Positions 1-8,861 of a stretch of 64,000 nt of DNA are shown in pieces. This stretch comes from Legionella sp. PATHC035 (GTDB lineage: Bacteria > Pseudomonadota > Gammaproteobacteria > Legionellales > Legionellaceae), in the NCBI RefSeq assembly GCF_026191115.1, contig NZ_JAPHOT010000001.1:1204501-1268500 (forward strand), in the 5' to 3' direction. Both the position numbers and the translations under genes were made by a program. The first letter of the stretch is position 1; the number at the start of each line of letters is the position of its first letter. Below the pieces are notes generated by a model, which was given only the letters and a program-made list of their open reading frames with translations, had not been told where the DNA came from and ran no database searches.

Positions 1-381
1 CAAAATTAATTGCTCATTATTCGCGGTTAAAAGCTCTGCTTCCCGCATTTGTTGTTGCAACACTGGTGAGAGCAAACTACGGTCTCCCGTAAATCGCATG
101 CGGATTCCATGCTGATTTAACTCAGCAAGTTCCTTTCTTAAGGACTCCAGGAATAACTCCATCAAAAAATTAACTTCATCAGCAGGTCGAAACCAATTCT
201 CCGAGCTGAATGCAAATAAACTAAGGCAAGGAATTCCCTTGGTCATACAGCAGCGAATCATTTTCTTCACAGACTCAACACCTGCTTTATGGCCTTCAAT
301 ACGTGGAAGTCCCCTACTTTCAGCCCAACGACCGTTTCCATCCATAATAATGGCAACATGCTGAGGAATTTTTTGTTCCAA
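1..381 (-). CDS. uppS: Undecaprenyl diphosphate synthase, 3' part beyond window
   Basis: Cis-prenyltransferase that condenses isopentenyl diphosphate onto farnesyl diphosphate to make the C55 lipid carrier for peptidoglycan and O-antigen assembly. The N-terminal 127 residues are present and the frame runs off the window at base 1. The first residues hold [13 protein letters not shown], the family's diphosphate-binding motif with the catalytic Asp, followed by the [11 protein letters not shown] and FAFSSENW segments. I chose a TTG start (379-381) because a GGGAAGAG Shine-Dalgarno lies about five bases before it; an upstream in-frame TTG at 394-396 is the only other option before a stop. The gene would normally be followed by cdsA, outside this window. 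Family assignment is firm, the start is moderate. Confidence 0.93.
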   Translation of the reverse strand, partial: MEQKIPQHVAIIMDGNGRWAESRGLPRIEGHKAGVESVKKMIRCCMTKGIPCLSLFAFSSENWFRPADEVNFLMELFLESLRKELAELNQHGIRMRFTGDRSLLSPVLQQQMREAELLTANNEQLIL

Positions 382-620
382 AACTACTCTTCCCAATCAA
401 ATAAATGGTGCATAGTCTAACCTTTTTAATACAAAAATGTCACTACTGAAGCAAGGAGACTCAATAGACATTCAAAAGATTTCTATCAAAACAGTTGTCA
501 AAAAATTTAATTTATACCATTCGCCCTATCATTTTCGGAAATGAAGACAAGCACTTATGAACGAAGATTATTCAAGAGACATGGTTAATTTAAACATCAG
601 CTCTGCTTCTTCATGATGTT

Positions 621-2246
621 TTATTGAGGTTTTAGAAACACGCGCTCTTCTTGACCTGAGCTGGTTCTTTGTTGTTTCTCAACTCCTTGTTTGCCTGTTT
701 TTGTTTCTTGTTGCTTATCAACTTTTTGCTTACTTGTTTTCGGCTTTTGTTGCTCATCAACTTCTTGTGCAGCCGTTGTTCCTTTAACCAACATTCGATA
801 AGCCTCTGGATCTTGTGAGAACAGAGTAAGCTGTCGCAGCATACTTAGTGTGGGATAGTTACCTATAATTTTTTCATAAGCTTTATCAGGCATGACTTCT
901 GAATCGTTGGTACGCCCCTGTAACAGCAAGGATGCCCACTCTTGGTTTATAACACCCCATTGCTTCAATATTTCATCAGCATTTTTTAATCGATATCCGA
1001 TTTTAAAAAGAGAGTTATTTTGTGGTGCTACACTGAGATATAAATTACCTATAAAAAAAAGTGCAAGCAATCGTGTTTCTTTAAAATTATGCGCTTCGGC
1101 ACCCAGCACTGAGGGCACCATGAGCTTAAATATTAGAAAACTATAATCGATATTGCTAATAACAAATCGTGCATTCCAGCTTATATATAAATCTTGCCAA
1201 AATTTATCAATTTTAAACTCTGAGACCACCTTAGGGTCACTATTGATAGCCAGACCTGGAATCAATGGATAGTCATCTGTATGTTGCATCCGCACCTCAA
1301 CCCCTTCAGGAAGAATATGCTTTTTGTGTTTTGCTGCAGTACGATAATTTAATTGTTCCATCAAGCCAATTAAGCCTAATCCTGACTTTGAGTTCTCTTT
1401 GCCACCACGCTCTTCATATCTTGGGCTAACCACATCAGTGCGACATGCTTCTATGATATTAATGGCCATAGGTGCAATTGAGATGGTTCGTTCATCAGTG
1501 TTAGGGACAATAATCGATGATGCATTCCAACTGGATAAATGGTATTTTTCGATAAATTGCTTTACATCCTCTTCAGTTATTTTTAATTTATCGCTCATTT
1601 GCCGTTGAAAAAGTATTTGCAAAAAGCCAGGCTCAATAGAAATGAGTTTCAAACGTTCAAATAAAGGGGTATCCCATGGGGTACCGAATAAAAAGTTTGT
1701 CCAGGTATTACCTTTATTAAATGGATTGTTGCGCTGATTCAGAATATGTTTGAAGGTATCTTCAGCAAATTGGCTGCTATTGCTTAATGTGGCAACAAAA
1801 GATTCAAGCAGACACAAAAGATGGAGCTGAACAAGAAGAATATCTTCTGATTGTTTAATTTCTTCGTGGGAAATTAATTGATTGTCTTCAATGTAGGCTA
1901 AGAGAGTGCAGATTCCATCATTATTCAATGCATATTCTTTAAATGCATTAATCAGTTCCGTCAAATCAATTCTCTCTGAGGTAAGTTTTTTTATGAAAAG
2001 ATTAAATGCTCCATCTTTGGTATCTAGGTCATCGAGTTTTAGGAGATGTAACAAGTGTTTCATTAGAATAGGACTGGTTTTTAGATCTAATTTTGAATAA
2101 TGAACTACTTTATCTAAAAATTTAGCAGCCAATTGCCGAGTATTGCTCCCTTCATTTGGGATATTTTGACATGAAGAGGAAGATGAGGACGTGTTTTCCT
2201 GAGCGATACTCGGTTTAAAAAATTTAGGACCTGAATTTATAGGCAT
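621..2246 (-). CDS. Hypothetical protein, candidate Dot/Icm effector
   Basis: A 541-residue protein with no domain I recognise. The N-terminus is Ser-rich (a run of six Ser near residue 20). The body looks alpha-helical and soluble, with Leu-rich segments around residues 60-75 and 140-155 and no signal peptide or membrane span. Residues 496-534 are three tandem 13-residue repeats of the form V-D/E-x-Q-Q, rich in Lys, Gln and Thr, followed by a short tail ending FLKPQ. The start ATG has a GAGG-type site 11 bases upstream. It stands alone, with non-coding DNA on both sides. A large, soluble, polar-tailed protein of no known family is typical of Legionella type IVB substrates, but this is inference; no eukaryotic-like domain is visible. 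Confidence 0.7.
   Translation of the reverse strand: MPINSGPKFFKPSIAQENTSSSSSSCQNIPNEGSNTRQLAAKFLDKVVHYSKLDLKTSPILMKHLLHLLKLDDLDTKDGAFNLFIKKLTSERIDLTELINAFKEYALNNDGICTLLAYIEDNQLISHEEIKQSEDILLVQLHLLCLLESFVATLSNSSQFAEDTFKHILNQRNNPFNKGNTWTNFLFGTPWDTPLFERLKLISIEPGFLQILFQRQMSDKLKITEEDVKQFIEKYHLSSWNASSIIVPNTDERTISIAPMAINIIEACRTDVVSPRYEERGGKENSKSGLGLIGLMEQLNYRTAAKHKKHILPEGVEVRMQHTDDYPLIPGLAINSDPKVVSEFKIDKFWQDLYISWNARFVISNIDYSFLIFKLMVPSVLGAEAHNFKETRLLALFFIGNLYLSVAPQNNSLFKIGYRLKNADEILKQWGVINQEWASLLLQGRTNDSEVMPDKAYEKIIGNYPTLSMLRQLTLFSQDPEAYRMLVKGTTAAQEVDEQQKPKTSKQKVDKQQETKTGKQGVEKQQRTSSGQEERVFLKPQ
645..761 (-). repeat. Three tandem 39-bp coding repeats
   Basis: Three head-to-tail 39-base units encode the 13-residue repeats at the C-terminus of the 621-2246 gene. 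On the + strand each unit ends in a version of TTGTTGCTTATCAAC. The units have diverged at third positions and in their central residues (KPKTSKQK, ETKTGKQG, RTSSGQEE). Because 39 is a multiple of three, unit gain or loss would keep the frame. Confidence 0.85.
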
Positions 2247-2436
2247 GTTGCACCGTTCCTCAAGGTTTGAATTGTCTATCCCGATTAAATTTAGCTCGCC
2301 TCAGCCTGAACAACCCAAAGTCAATCTGGCCACATTTTAAATCATGATTATTAAGAAATTATTAATTTATTACTCAGAGCGAAGAAAAGGTTATGTTGAA
2401 TGGCTCCGAGTTCAAAACTTTGCTGCATGAATAAAT

Positions 2437-2465
2437 TTCGAAATACCCATTAAGTAAGGTATAAT
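2437..2465 (+). promoter_or_regulatory. Likely sigma-70 promoter of gpmI
   Basis: A consensus -10 TATAAT at 2460-2465, preceded by a G-rich extension, has a weak -35 (TTCGAA, 2437-2442) 17 bases upstream. It would start transcription about 30 bases before the gpmI ATG and could drive the gpmI-envC pair. Confidence 0.55.
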
Positions 2466-2504
2466 TTTCCCACCCAATTGGGATTGTGTTCCACGGAGAA
2501 TTGC

Positions 2505-4046
2505 ATGCAAAAAAAAACACCCTTGTTGCTCATGATCTTAGACGGCTGGGGATATAACAAAAATAATAAATATAATGCGATCGCCCAAGCAAATACACCA
2601 CAATGGGATGAATGGTGGAACAATTGCCCGCATATTCTTTTGCACGCTTCCGGGTATGCTGTTGGTTTACCTGATGAGCAAATGGGTAATTCCGAAGTAG
2701 GGCATATGCATATAGGTGCAGGACGAGTGATCCAACAAGACTTCACTCGCATCAACCAAAGCATCAACAATGGAGAGTTCGCCAACAACCCTCTTTTTCA
2801 TGAGGTAATAACCACCCTACAGAAAAAAAATAAGTCACTGCATATTATGGGTTTGTTTTCTCCGGGGGGAGTACACAGCCACGAACAACACCTATTTGCC
2901 TTACTTAATTTATGTGCGCAACAACAATTCACTTCGGTATATTTACACTTATTTTTAGATGGCCGGGATACACCGCCACAAAGTGCCTTAGATAGCTTAG
3001 AGCGACTCAATAACCAATTAAAAAGACATCCAGTGGCTCAAATTTGCTCCATTAGTGGGCGCTATTATGCAATGGACAGAGACAATCGTTGGGAGAGAAT
3101 AGAACCAGTCTATACGTTACTGACACAAGGCCACAGCCCGCATCATTTTCAAGATGCCGAAGCAGCAATCAAGTCTTATTATCAACAAAATCTGTCTGAT
3201 GAGTTCATACCTCCTACCCTTATAGGTGAAAAAAAAGCAATAGAAGATGGCGATGCTGTTTTGTTCTATAACTTTCGTGCCGACAGAGCCCGACAATTAA
3301 CCACCGCTTTTATTGATCCAACATTTAAAAAATTCAACCGCATGGTGCAACCGCAATTATCCTATTTTGTCAGCATGACCCAATATGATAAAAATCTGCC
3401 AACTTCCCAGGCCTTTCCACCGATTCCTTTAAATAATACCTTAGGTGAAGTTCTTGCAGAGCACGGGTTAAGTCAATTACGCATTGCAGAAACAGAAAAA
3501 TATGCCCATGTAACCTTTTTCTTCAATGGTGGGAACGAAAATGTTTTTTCGAATGAAGAGAGAATTCTCATTCCTTCACCTAAAGTCGCCACCTATGATT
3601 TACAACCAGAAATGAGCGCTCCCCAATTAACAGAAAGTTTGGTCGAAGCCATTAACAGTGAAGCCTATGACGTCATTATTTGCAATTATGCCAATGCCGA
3701 CATGGTAGGACATAGTGGGAATTTTCAGGCTACAATTCGTGCCATAGAATGCCTTGATCAATGCATGAGCAAAGTGTGGCATGCACTAGCCCAACAAGAG
3801 GGCAAACTCCTCATAACAGCGGATCATGGAAATGCTGAAGAAATGTTTGACGAAACAACACATCAAGCACATACTGCTCATACCAGTGAACCTGTACCCC
3901 TAGTATATGTAGGGGGGCATTGGCATTTCACCCGAAGTGAAGGAAGCTTAATTGATATCGCACCAACCATGTTGGCCTTGCTTGGTATTACTCCTCCAGC
4001 GGAAATGACAGGACATCAATTGTTAGAAAAAGATACTCATGAATAA
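2505..4046 (+). CDS. gpmI: 2,3-bisphosphoglycerate-independent phosphoglycerate mutase
   Basis: Interconverts 3- and 2-phosphoglycerate in glycolysis and gluconeogenesis through a phosphoserine intermediate, using Mn2+. The 513 residues match the usual family length. Visible motifs are ILDGWG near residue 11 (metal-binding Asp13), QMGNSEVGH with the catalytic Ser63, the LDGRDTPP and GRYYAMDRD segments of the inserted phosphotransferase domain, and TADHGNAEEM plus HTAHTSEPVP at the C-terminal metal site. I start at ATG 2505, nine codons inside the longest frame, because GGAGAA lies just upstream and the protein then begins MQKKTPLLLM. Its end overlaps the envC start by 8 bases (ATGAATAA), indicating coupling, a neighbourhood also known in other gammaproteobacteria. 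Confidence 0.97.
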   Translation: MQKKTPLLLMILDGWGYNKNNKYNAIAQANTPQWDEWWNNCPHILLHASGYAVGLPDEQMGNSEVGHMHIGAGRVIQQDFTRINQSINNGEFANNPLFHEVITTLQKKNKSLHIMGLFSPGGVHSHEQHLFALLNLCAQQQFTSVYLHLFLDGRDTPPQSALDSLERLNNQLKRHPVAQICSISGRYYAMDRDNRWERIEPVYTLLTQGHSPHHFQDAEAAIKSYYQQNLSDEFIPPTLIGEKKAIEDGDAVLFYNFRADRARQLTTAFIDPTFKKFNRMVQPQLSYFVSMTQYDKNLPTSQAFPPIPLNNTLGEVLAEHGLSQLRIAETEKYAHVTFFFNGGNENVFSNEERILIPSPKVATYDLQPEMSAPQLTESLVEAINSEAYDVIICNYANADMVGHSGNFQATIRAIECLDQCMSKVWHALAQQEGKLLITADHGNAEEMFDETTHQAHTAHTSEPVPLVYVGGHWHFTRSEGSLIDIAPTMLALLGITPPAEMTGHQLLEKDTHE

Positions 4047-5289
4047 ACGGAATTATTTAATTTCTCATAACTTATGTCAGTCAAATGCTAAAAATTCCCC
4101 TTTTTATCATTTGATAGCTACGAAGCAAAAACAAAAACCCACTCGATGGATTAAGCAACAATCGAGTGCTCTCGCTTTTAGTGGATTATTCTTTGGTATG
4201 TTGTTTTGCTTTGGAGTTTATGCAGAATCTTCTACCGTACTCCAAACACAAAATAAGTTAAAACAATTAGATGCGCAAATTAACAGCCTCCAAAAAACGT
4301 TAAACTCTGCTCACGACAAACGCGGTATTTTAAATAAAGAATTATCAGAGACTGAAAAGCAAATCGGTGAAGGGATTCGCAAACTCCGCTCCATTCAAGA
4401 AGATATCAAGAACAAAGAAAATAAAATTACTGACTTGCAAAAACAAGTAAACGATTTAAATCAACAACTTATTACTCAGCAACAATTATTAGCGAATCAC
4501 GTACGTGCACGCTATCAAATGGGTGAGTATCAATCACTTAAATTACTGCTCAATCAAGATGATCCAAATAAGGTCAGTCGGATTTTAACCTATTACCAAT
4601 ATATCGTTAAGTCACGACAACTATTGATTGAAAAAATAGATAAAACTCGCGCACGTCTAAGTGAGAGCAAAGAAAAACTTCGTGAAGAACTTCATGCGAA
4701 CAGGCAACTTAAAACGGAGCTTACTCAGCATCAAGAACGACTGCAACAAAATAAAAGTTATCATACGACCTTAATTCAATCGTTGAATCATGAAATTCAA
4801 GACAAACAAAACAGGTTGAGAGAGGTACGAAAAAATAAAGAGAATTTGGCCCGTTTGCTGAAGTCATTAGCCCAACAAAGCATTACTCAAAAGGACAAAC
4901 CGTTTCATCCAACAAGCAGTCCATTTAGCCAAATGCGCAAAAAATTGCCGCTCCCAGTCCAGAGCCAGAGCCGATCCTTACGCAAAATGAATCAAGGAGT
5001 GACATTTTTTGCCGAGGAAGGAGACGTAGTTACTGCCGTTTATCCTGGAAAAGTAGTATTTAGCGACTGGCTGAAGGGATATGGATTATTGATTATTATT
5101 GATCACGGACAAGGTTTTATGACTTTATATGCTCACAATCAATCCCTATTCAAAAGCAAAGGTCAGTATGTACGTCAAAATGAACAAATTGCAAGTGTTG
5201 GTCATAGCGGCGGAATTAAACAAAACGGTCTATACTTTGAAATAAGACTAAGGGGAAAGGCAATTCCACCACTTAATTGGTTATCCTAA
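4039..5289 (+). CDS. envC: Murein hydrolase activator EnvC-like (degenerate LytM)
   Basis: Periplasmic coiled-coil protein of the EnvC family, which activates the division amidases AmiA/AmiB at the septum. After a polar N-terminus of about 43 residues comes a hydrophobic stretch (ALAFSGLFFGMLF...) ending VYA-ES, a plausible signal peptide. Residues about 70-280 are Lys/Gln/Glu-rich coiled coil. The C-terminal 100 residues form a LytM/M23 domain. The metal ligands of active M23 enzymes are missing: GVTFFAEEGD replaces the HxxxD region and YFEIR replaces HFEIR, as expected for an activator rather than an endopeptidase. It overlaps gpmI by 8 bases and ctpA follows about 86 bases later. The long N-terminal leader before the signal sequence is unusual. 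Confidence 0.9.
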   Translation: MNKRNYLISHNLCQSNAKNSPFYHLIATKQKQKPTRWIKQQSSALAFSGLFFGMLFCFGVYAESSTVLQTQNKLKQLDAQINSLQKTLNSAHDKRGILNKELSETEKQIGEGIRKLRSIQEDIKNKENKITDLQKQVNDLNQQLITQQQLLANHVRARYQMGEYQSLKLLLNQDDPNKVSRILTYYQYIVKSRQLLIEKIDKTRARLSESKEKLREELHANRQLKTELTQHQERLQQNKSYHTTLIQSLNHEIQDKQNRLREVRKNKENLARLLKSLAQQSITQKDKPFHPTSSPFSQMRKKLPLPVQSQSRSLRKMNQGVTFFAEEGDVVTAVYPGKVVFSDWLKGYGLLIIIDHGQGFMTLYAHNQSLFKSKGQYVRQNEQIASVGHSGGIKQNGLYFEIRLRGKAIPPLNWLS

Positions 5290-5375
5290 GTGAACCCTGG
5301 CACCTTAATTGCATTTCAATAATTATAATAAAAGAAGATGGCTTATGTTGTAGCCTTGCATCTGAGGAGATCGCT

Positions 5376-6719
5376 ATGTTAATAAGAAAACTGTATCCCT
5401 GCACGCTTGCGATAGTGTACGCTGTTACTCTTATGTTACCTCTGACTGGCTTTGCAGATGATGAGGCAAATAATTCTACAAACTCCAATGCGACTTCTAA
5501 AGCAGTTCCTTTAGAAGATGTTCAACGATTTTCCAATGCTATCGGTGAGATTAAAAAATATTACGTTAAACCTGTCGATGATAAAGAACTCTTCGATAAC
5601 GCCATTCGGGGCATGCTCAATGGTCTTGATCCTCACTCCAGCTATCTGGATGAAGAAGAATTTAAAGAGCTGCAAACCTCAACGAGTGGTGAATTTGGTG
5701 GGTTAGGATTGGAAGTGACCATGGAAGACGGCGTTGTAAAAGTGGTTACTCCTCTGGTGGATACCCCAGCATTTAAAGCAGGCATTAAATCCGGAGACTA
5801 TATTATTAAATTAGGTAAAGAGTCTGTCCAAGGTCTCTCACTTAAAGATGCCGTCAACTTAATGCGCGGTAAAGCTGGTAGCACCATCCAGTTGACTGTA
5901 TTGCGCAAAGGAGTTAACAAAGCACTTACTTTTGATTTGGTACGTGAAGTGATTCAAATTAAGAGTGTACAAAGTAAATTACTCGCTCCAGGCTATGGTT
6001 ACATCCGTTTAACTCAATTCCAGGCCTTAACTGGAAAAGACATGCTGCAGGCCATCGATCGACTAAAACAACAATCTGGCGGAGACTTAAAAGGTCTCGT
6101 ACTGGATTTACGTAACAACCCTGGAGGCTTGCTTGATTCAGCCATTCAAGTTTCTGATGCGTTCCTTGGTAAAGACAAATCAGGCAAACCCGAAACCATC
6201 GTTTCAACGAAAGGACGTTTACCTGGTTCAGATTTTACTGCCTTATCCAAAGGTATCGATGTTTTGCATAATGCACCAATGGTTGTATTAATCAATAATG
6301 GTTCAGCATCTGCCGCTGAAATTGTAGCTGGTGCGCTCAAAGACAATAAACGAGCCGTTATTTTAGGTACAACGAGTTTTGGTAAAGGTTCAGTGCAAAC
6401 CGTATTACCCCTGGATGACAAAACCGGGATTAAATTAACTACTGCTCTTTATTACACTCCTTCAGGAACTTCAATTCAAGCTAAGGGTATTGTACCTGAT
6501 ATCGTAGTCAATGAGATGGAGATTCCTAAGACTGCTGCTAAACCCTCTGATCTGACTGGATTTAGTGAAGCCAATCTTAATGGCCACTTGATTAATAAGA
6601 ACAATGAGGAAAATAAAGCGAAAACGGCTAAAGCTCAAATAGACGATTTAATGCATAACGACTATCAACTTTATGCTGCTTTGACTGTCTTGGAAGGTAT
6701 GTCTTTAGCAAATAGATAA
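5376..6719 (+). CDS. ctpA: Carboxy-terminal processing serine protease (S41)
   Basis: Periplasmic S41A protease that trims or degrades envelope proteins. The 447-residue product has a signal peptide (LIRKLYPCTLAIVYAVTL...GFADD), an N-terminal region with NAIRGMLNGLDPHSSYLD, a PDZ domain beginning around GLGLEVTMEDG, and the protease core LRNNPGGLLDSAI. The Ser-Lys dyad is seen as Ser312 in GSASAAEI and Lys337 in SFGKGSVQ, the same 25-residue spacing as in E. coli Tsp. The start at 5376 is chosen because GAGGAGA sits five bases upstream and the signal peptide begins there; the longer frame overlapping envC lacks both. A strong terminator follows. In this context it likely works with the EnvC pathway in septal wall turnover (inference). 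Confidence 0.96.
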   Translation: MLIRKLYPCTLAIVYAVTLMLPLTGFADDEANNSTNSNATSKAVPLEDVQRFSNAIGEIKKYYVKPVDDKELFDNAIRGMLNGLDPHSSYLDEEEFKELQTSTSGEFGGLGLEVTMEDGVVKVVTPLVDTPAFKAGIKSGDYIIKLGKESVQGLSLKDAVNLMRGKAGSTIQLTVLRKGVNKALTFDLVREVIQIKSVQSKLLAPGYGYIRLTQFQALTGKDMLQAIDRLKQQSGGDLKGLVLDLRNNPGGLLDSAIQVSDAFLGKDKSGKPETIVSTKGRLPGSDFTALSKGIDVLHNAPMVVLINNGSASAAEIVAGALKDNKRAVILGTTSFGKGSVQTVLPLDDKTGIKLTTALYYTPSGTSIQAKGIVPDIVVNEMEIPKTAAKPSDLTGFSEANLNGHLINKNNEENKAKTAKAQIDDLMHNDYQLYAALTVLEGMSLANR

Positions 6720-6734
6720 TTACCGTCTATAAAC

Positions 6735-6790
6735 GAAGAGGAGCCAAGAAGTTAGATTGTAATCAGACCTTCTTAGGCTCCTCTTCTTTT
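6735..6790 (+). terminator. Rho-independent terminator after ctpA
   Basis: GAAGAGGAGCCAAGAAG (6735-6751) pairs with CTTCTTAGGCTCCTCTTC (6769-6786), 17 pairs with a single bulged A, loop of 17, followed by TTTTA. It closes the gpmI-envC-ctpA unit. Confidence 0.88.
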
Positions 6791-6893
6791 ACTTAAAACC
6801 TTTTAATTACAGTAGCCCTGTAGTTCGCAACCGGAAATGAAGCGCTCTGAAGCTTAAGTGGCATCAATTATCGTACTATAAATCCTGGTTACA

Positions 6894-7580
6894 TCATTTT
6901 GGCGGTAAATAGGAAACCACCGTCTTAGAGAGGTCGTTCGTTAATGGTGTGTTGGCCCTGACCCCATCAGCAGTAGCACGATTATCGACGCAAAATAAGC
7001 CAAAAGTCATCAATCTGGAGTGTTGTTTCTCAACCTGTTTGCTTGGTACAACAGAGCCAGCTGCTTTCTCTTGCTCAGGATCACTATCTCTCCAGTTAAT
7101 GTGCAAAATGGGTTGTTTTGTAGTCCAATAAAAAATACTTTGAAAATGTTCAATGATTCTTGTATTCCACAGATCAGCACCGTAATGACCACTCCATTCG
7201 GTACTGACAAACATATTATTTAAAAATGCAATTTTGCCACCGACCATTGTAGCTCGTCTTAAGGCGCTCCCTGAAGAACCAGGAATATACAGGGAATCAG
7301 CAATGCCATCGTGTCCATGTGGGTTGAGTTTTTTACTAAATGTTATTCCAATAAAACCCGTCGTATGATCAAATACAAAATCAATAAAACCAAGCCCTTT
7401 TCCTTCAGTTATACCTAAACTCAAGGCTTTGAAATCTACAGCTTGCTTAGAAGATCTACTCCTTATCATACCCAAGGGATAACCAAAACGCTCACCTAAG
7501 ATGATTGAGATTACCCCTTTTTTATTACCCAGATGAGTGTTTGCAACCACTTGCTTTAGAAGATCATCTTTACTTTGCAT
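6894..7580 (-). CDS. Hypothetical protein of unknown family
   Basis: A 228-residue protein I do not recognise. An excellent Shine-Dalgarno (GAGGAGG, four bases before the ATG) supports it as a real gene. It has no signal peptide or clear transmembrane helix. The middle is rich in Gly, Phe and Ile (GLGFIDFVFDHTTGFIGITF) with beta-like alternation, then HGHDGIADSLYIPGSSGSAL and EWSGHYGADLWNTR. The C-terminal 60 residues are polar and look disordered (DSDPEQEKAAGS...). It lies alone in an accessory pocket between ctpA and the binding-protein gene. A secreted or effector role is possible but nothing in the sequence shows it. Confidence 0.7.
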   Translation of the reverse strand: MQSKDDLLKQVVANTHLGNKKGVISIILGERFGYPLGMIRSRSSKQAVDFKALSLGITEGKGLGFIDFVFDHTTGFIGITFSKKLNPHGHDGIADSLYIPGSSGSALRRATMVGGKIAFLNNMFVSTEWSGHYGADLWNTRIIEHFQSIFYWTTKQPILHINWRDSDPEQEKAAGSVVPSKQVEKQHSRLMTFGLFCVDNRATADGVRANTPLTNDLSKTVVSYLPPK

Positions 7581-7727
7581 ACAACCTCCTCTTCTCCATG
7601 AAAAGAATGTCTACACTATGATTTAATTTTATACCGCCCATGTTAAGGCAAGATTAAGAAAATTAAGTGAGAGAGGTTGCAAGCCAATATCCCGGTTGCA
7701 AGCAACCGGGAATGAAGGGAGCTTTAT

Positions 7728-8468
7728 TCAGGCGGTAAGAATCTGCTTTTTATAAGAAACACCATTTTTATCTAGGTCAAATGTACCCATTACCCCCGTC
7801 CCTGATTCGAGAGCTAAAAGATGTGTTGCAACCGCTTGAGATGAAAAATCAGAATGAGTCTTCATCGCCAGCTGGGCACTACTATGAATCAAATGGAATA
7901 TATCAAACGCATATCCTGCTTCACTGACAGGGTGACTGAAATATTCCTGCTTAAATTGAGCAATAAATTCTGGTTTCACCGAGTGAGTCAAAACAGCAGC
8001 TTGTTTGTGATTGGGACTTTGGGTTAAGAAATTATTTTTTCCATCAGCAATGATTGAATCATCAGTCAAACAAAAATGAATGAGCTTATTTTTTTTTGCT
8101 AAAGGTGCGACTAAAGCGCCACTTTCTGTACCTTCAGTTACCAAAACATTAATGTGGTGTGCATCAATAAATTTTTGCACGGTTTTTGCTGCATTCGCTG
8201 AATTCGGCATTTGATCTAAGGTATAAAATTCGTAATGAATGTCAGAAGATTTTAATTGATCACGTGCGATTTCCATTGCCCCCAACATATTCCTGCCAAT
8301 AAAAGCAGATTCGTTAGAAAAAGGGGCATAAATACCAACATTGATTGTCATTTTGGTTTTATTAGTAGCATTACTTATGTCAGATGCTGCCTCACAAAAT
8401 CCTACTGCCATTAGCGATAAGAAAAAAGCACCTAAAATAGCATACAATTTTGATAAAAAAAGTTTCAT
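7728..8468 (-). CDS. Shortened type-1 periplasmic ligand-binding protein
   Basis: The product resembles the Leu/Ile/Val-binding (periplasmic binding protein type 1) family. A signal peptide (KLFLSKLYAILGAFFLSLMAVGF-CEA) precedes NVGIYAPFSNESAFIGRNML, matching the family's opening strand and PLTG...G loop; VLVTEGTESGALVAPLAKKN matches the next strand-helix. Then the protein passes almost directly from FLTQSP to EYFSHPVSEAGYAFDIFHLI, which in full-length members lies far downstream. At 246 residues against the usual 360-400, roughly 100 or more central residues appear missing without a frameshift. No permease or ATPase genes are adjacent. The start at 8468 (MKLF) follows GAGG by eight bases; three nearby upstream ATGs are alternatives. 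It may be a decaying gene or a minimal sensor. Confidence 0.75.
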   Translation of the reverse strand: MKLFLSKLYAILGAFFLSLMAVGFCEAASDISNATNKTKMTINVGIYAPFSNESAFIGRNMLGAMEIARDQLKSSDIHYEFYTLDQMPNSANAAKTVQKFIDAHHINVLVTEGTESGALVAPLAKKNKLIHFCLTDDSIIADGKNNFLTQSPNHKQAAVLTHSVKPEFIAQFKQEYFSHPVSEAGYAFDIFHLIHSSAQLAMKTHSDFSSQAVATHLLALESGTGVMGTFDLDKNGVSYKKQILTA

Positions 8469-8561
8469 ATTCATCATCCTCATTGATTTAGACTCAATTG
8501 CTAATACCTTCAAAAGAGTGCCGGTTCCTTTCCTATGCCTACTTGTCTCATTGCCATCAGC

Positions 8562-8663
8562 CTCCCTTCTCCCCACAAGGGGAGAAGGTGCCCTTTAGGG
8601 CAGATGTGGGTATTGAGTTCCCTCACCCCGACCCCTCTCCCACGAGTGGGAGAGGGGATTCTT
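8562..8663. repeat. Intergenic multi-hairpin repeat, copy 1
   Basis: This fills most of the only gene-free stretch longer than 300 bases (8469-8861). It holds two perfect hairpins: CTTCTCCCC-ACAA-GGGGAGAAG (8566-8587) and CCCCTCTCCCA-CGAG-TGGGAGAGGGG (8632-8657), with a smaller GCCC-TTTA-GGGC between them. The same arrangement recurs at 47599-47695, and the second hairpin alone at 40254-40279. It resembles REP/MITE-like elements. The rest of the gap (8664-8861) shows only an AT-rich leader of the next gene. Confidence 0.85.
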
Positions 8664-8861
8664 TATCTTTTAAGGACAACGCTTACTTGCCCTCTCACTT
8701 TCCCACTCAGGATAAACAGAACACAGTTTGGAGTGAGAAATGATATGCTGGCTTTTAGAAACTGTAAATTCATTTTGCTATGAATAGAATCTAAATACAA
8801 TGGTTGGGATTTAATAATAATTATGCGATAATCTTCACAAACTGATATTTTTTAGATTACA

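Noticed and set aside
2450..2788. 112-codon open frame antisense to the start of gpmI
   Set aside because: It overlaps a clear gpmI frame and covers the gpmI promoter, with no Shine-Dalgarno or recognisable protein. It is a shadow of the codon bias of gpmI.
8498..8783. Three short + strand frames across 8341-8783
   Set aside because: They run through the hairpin repeat and the reverse strand of the binding-protein signal peptide; their translations reflect repeat composition.
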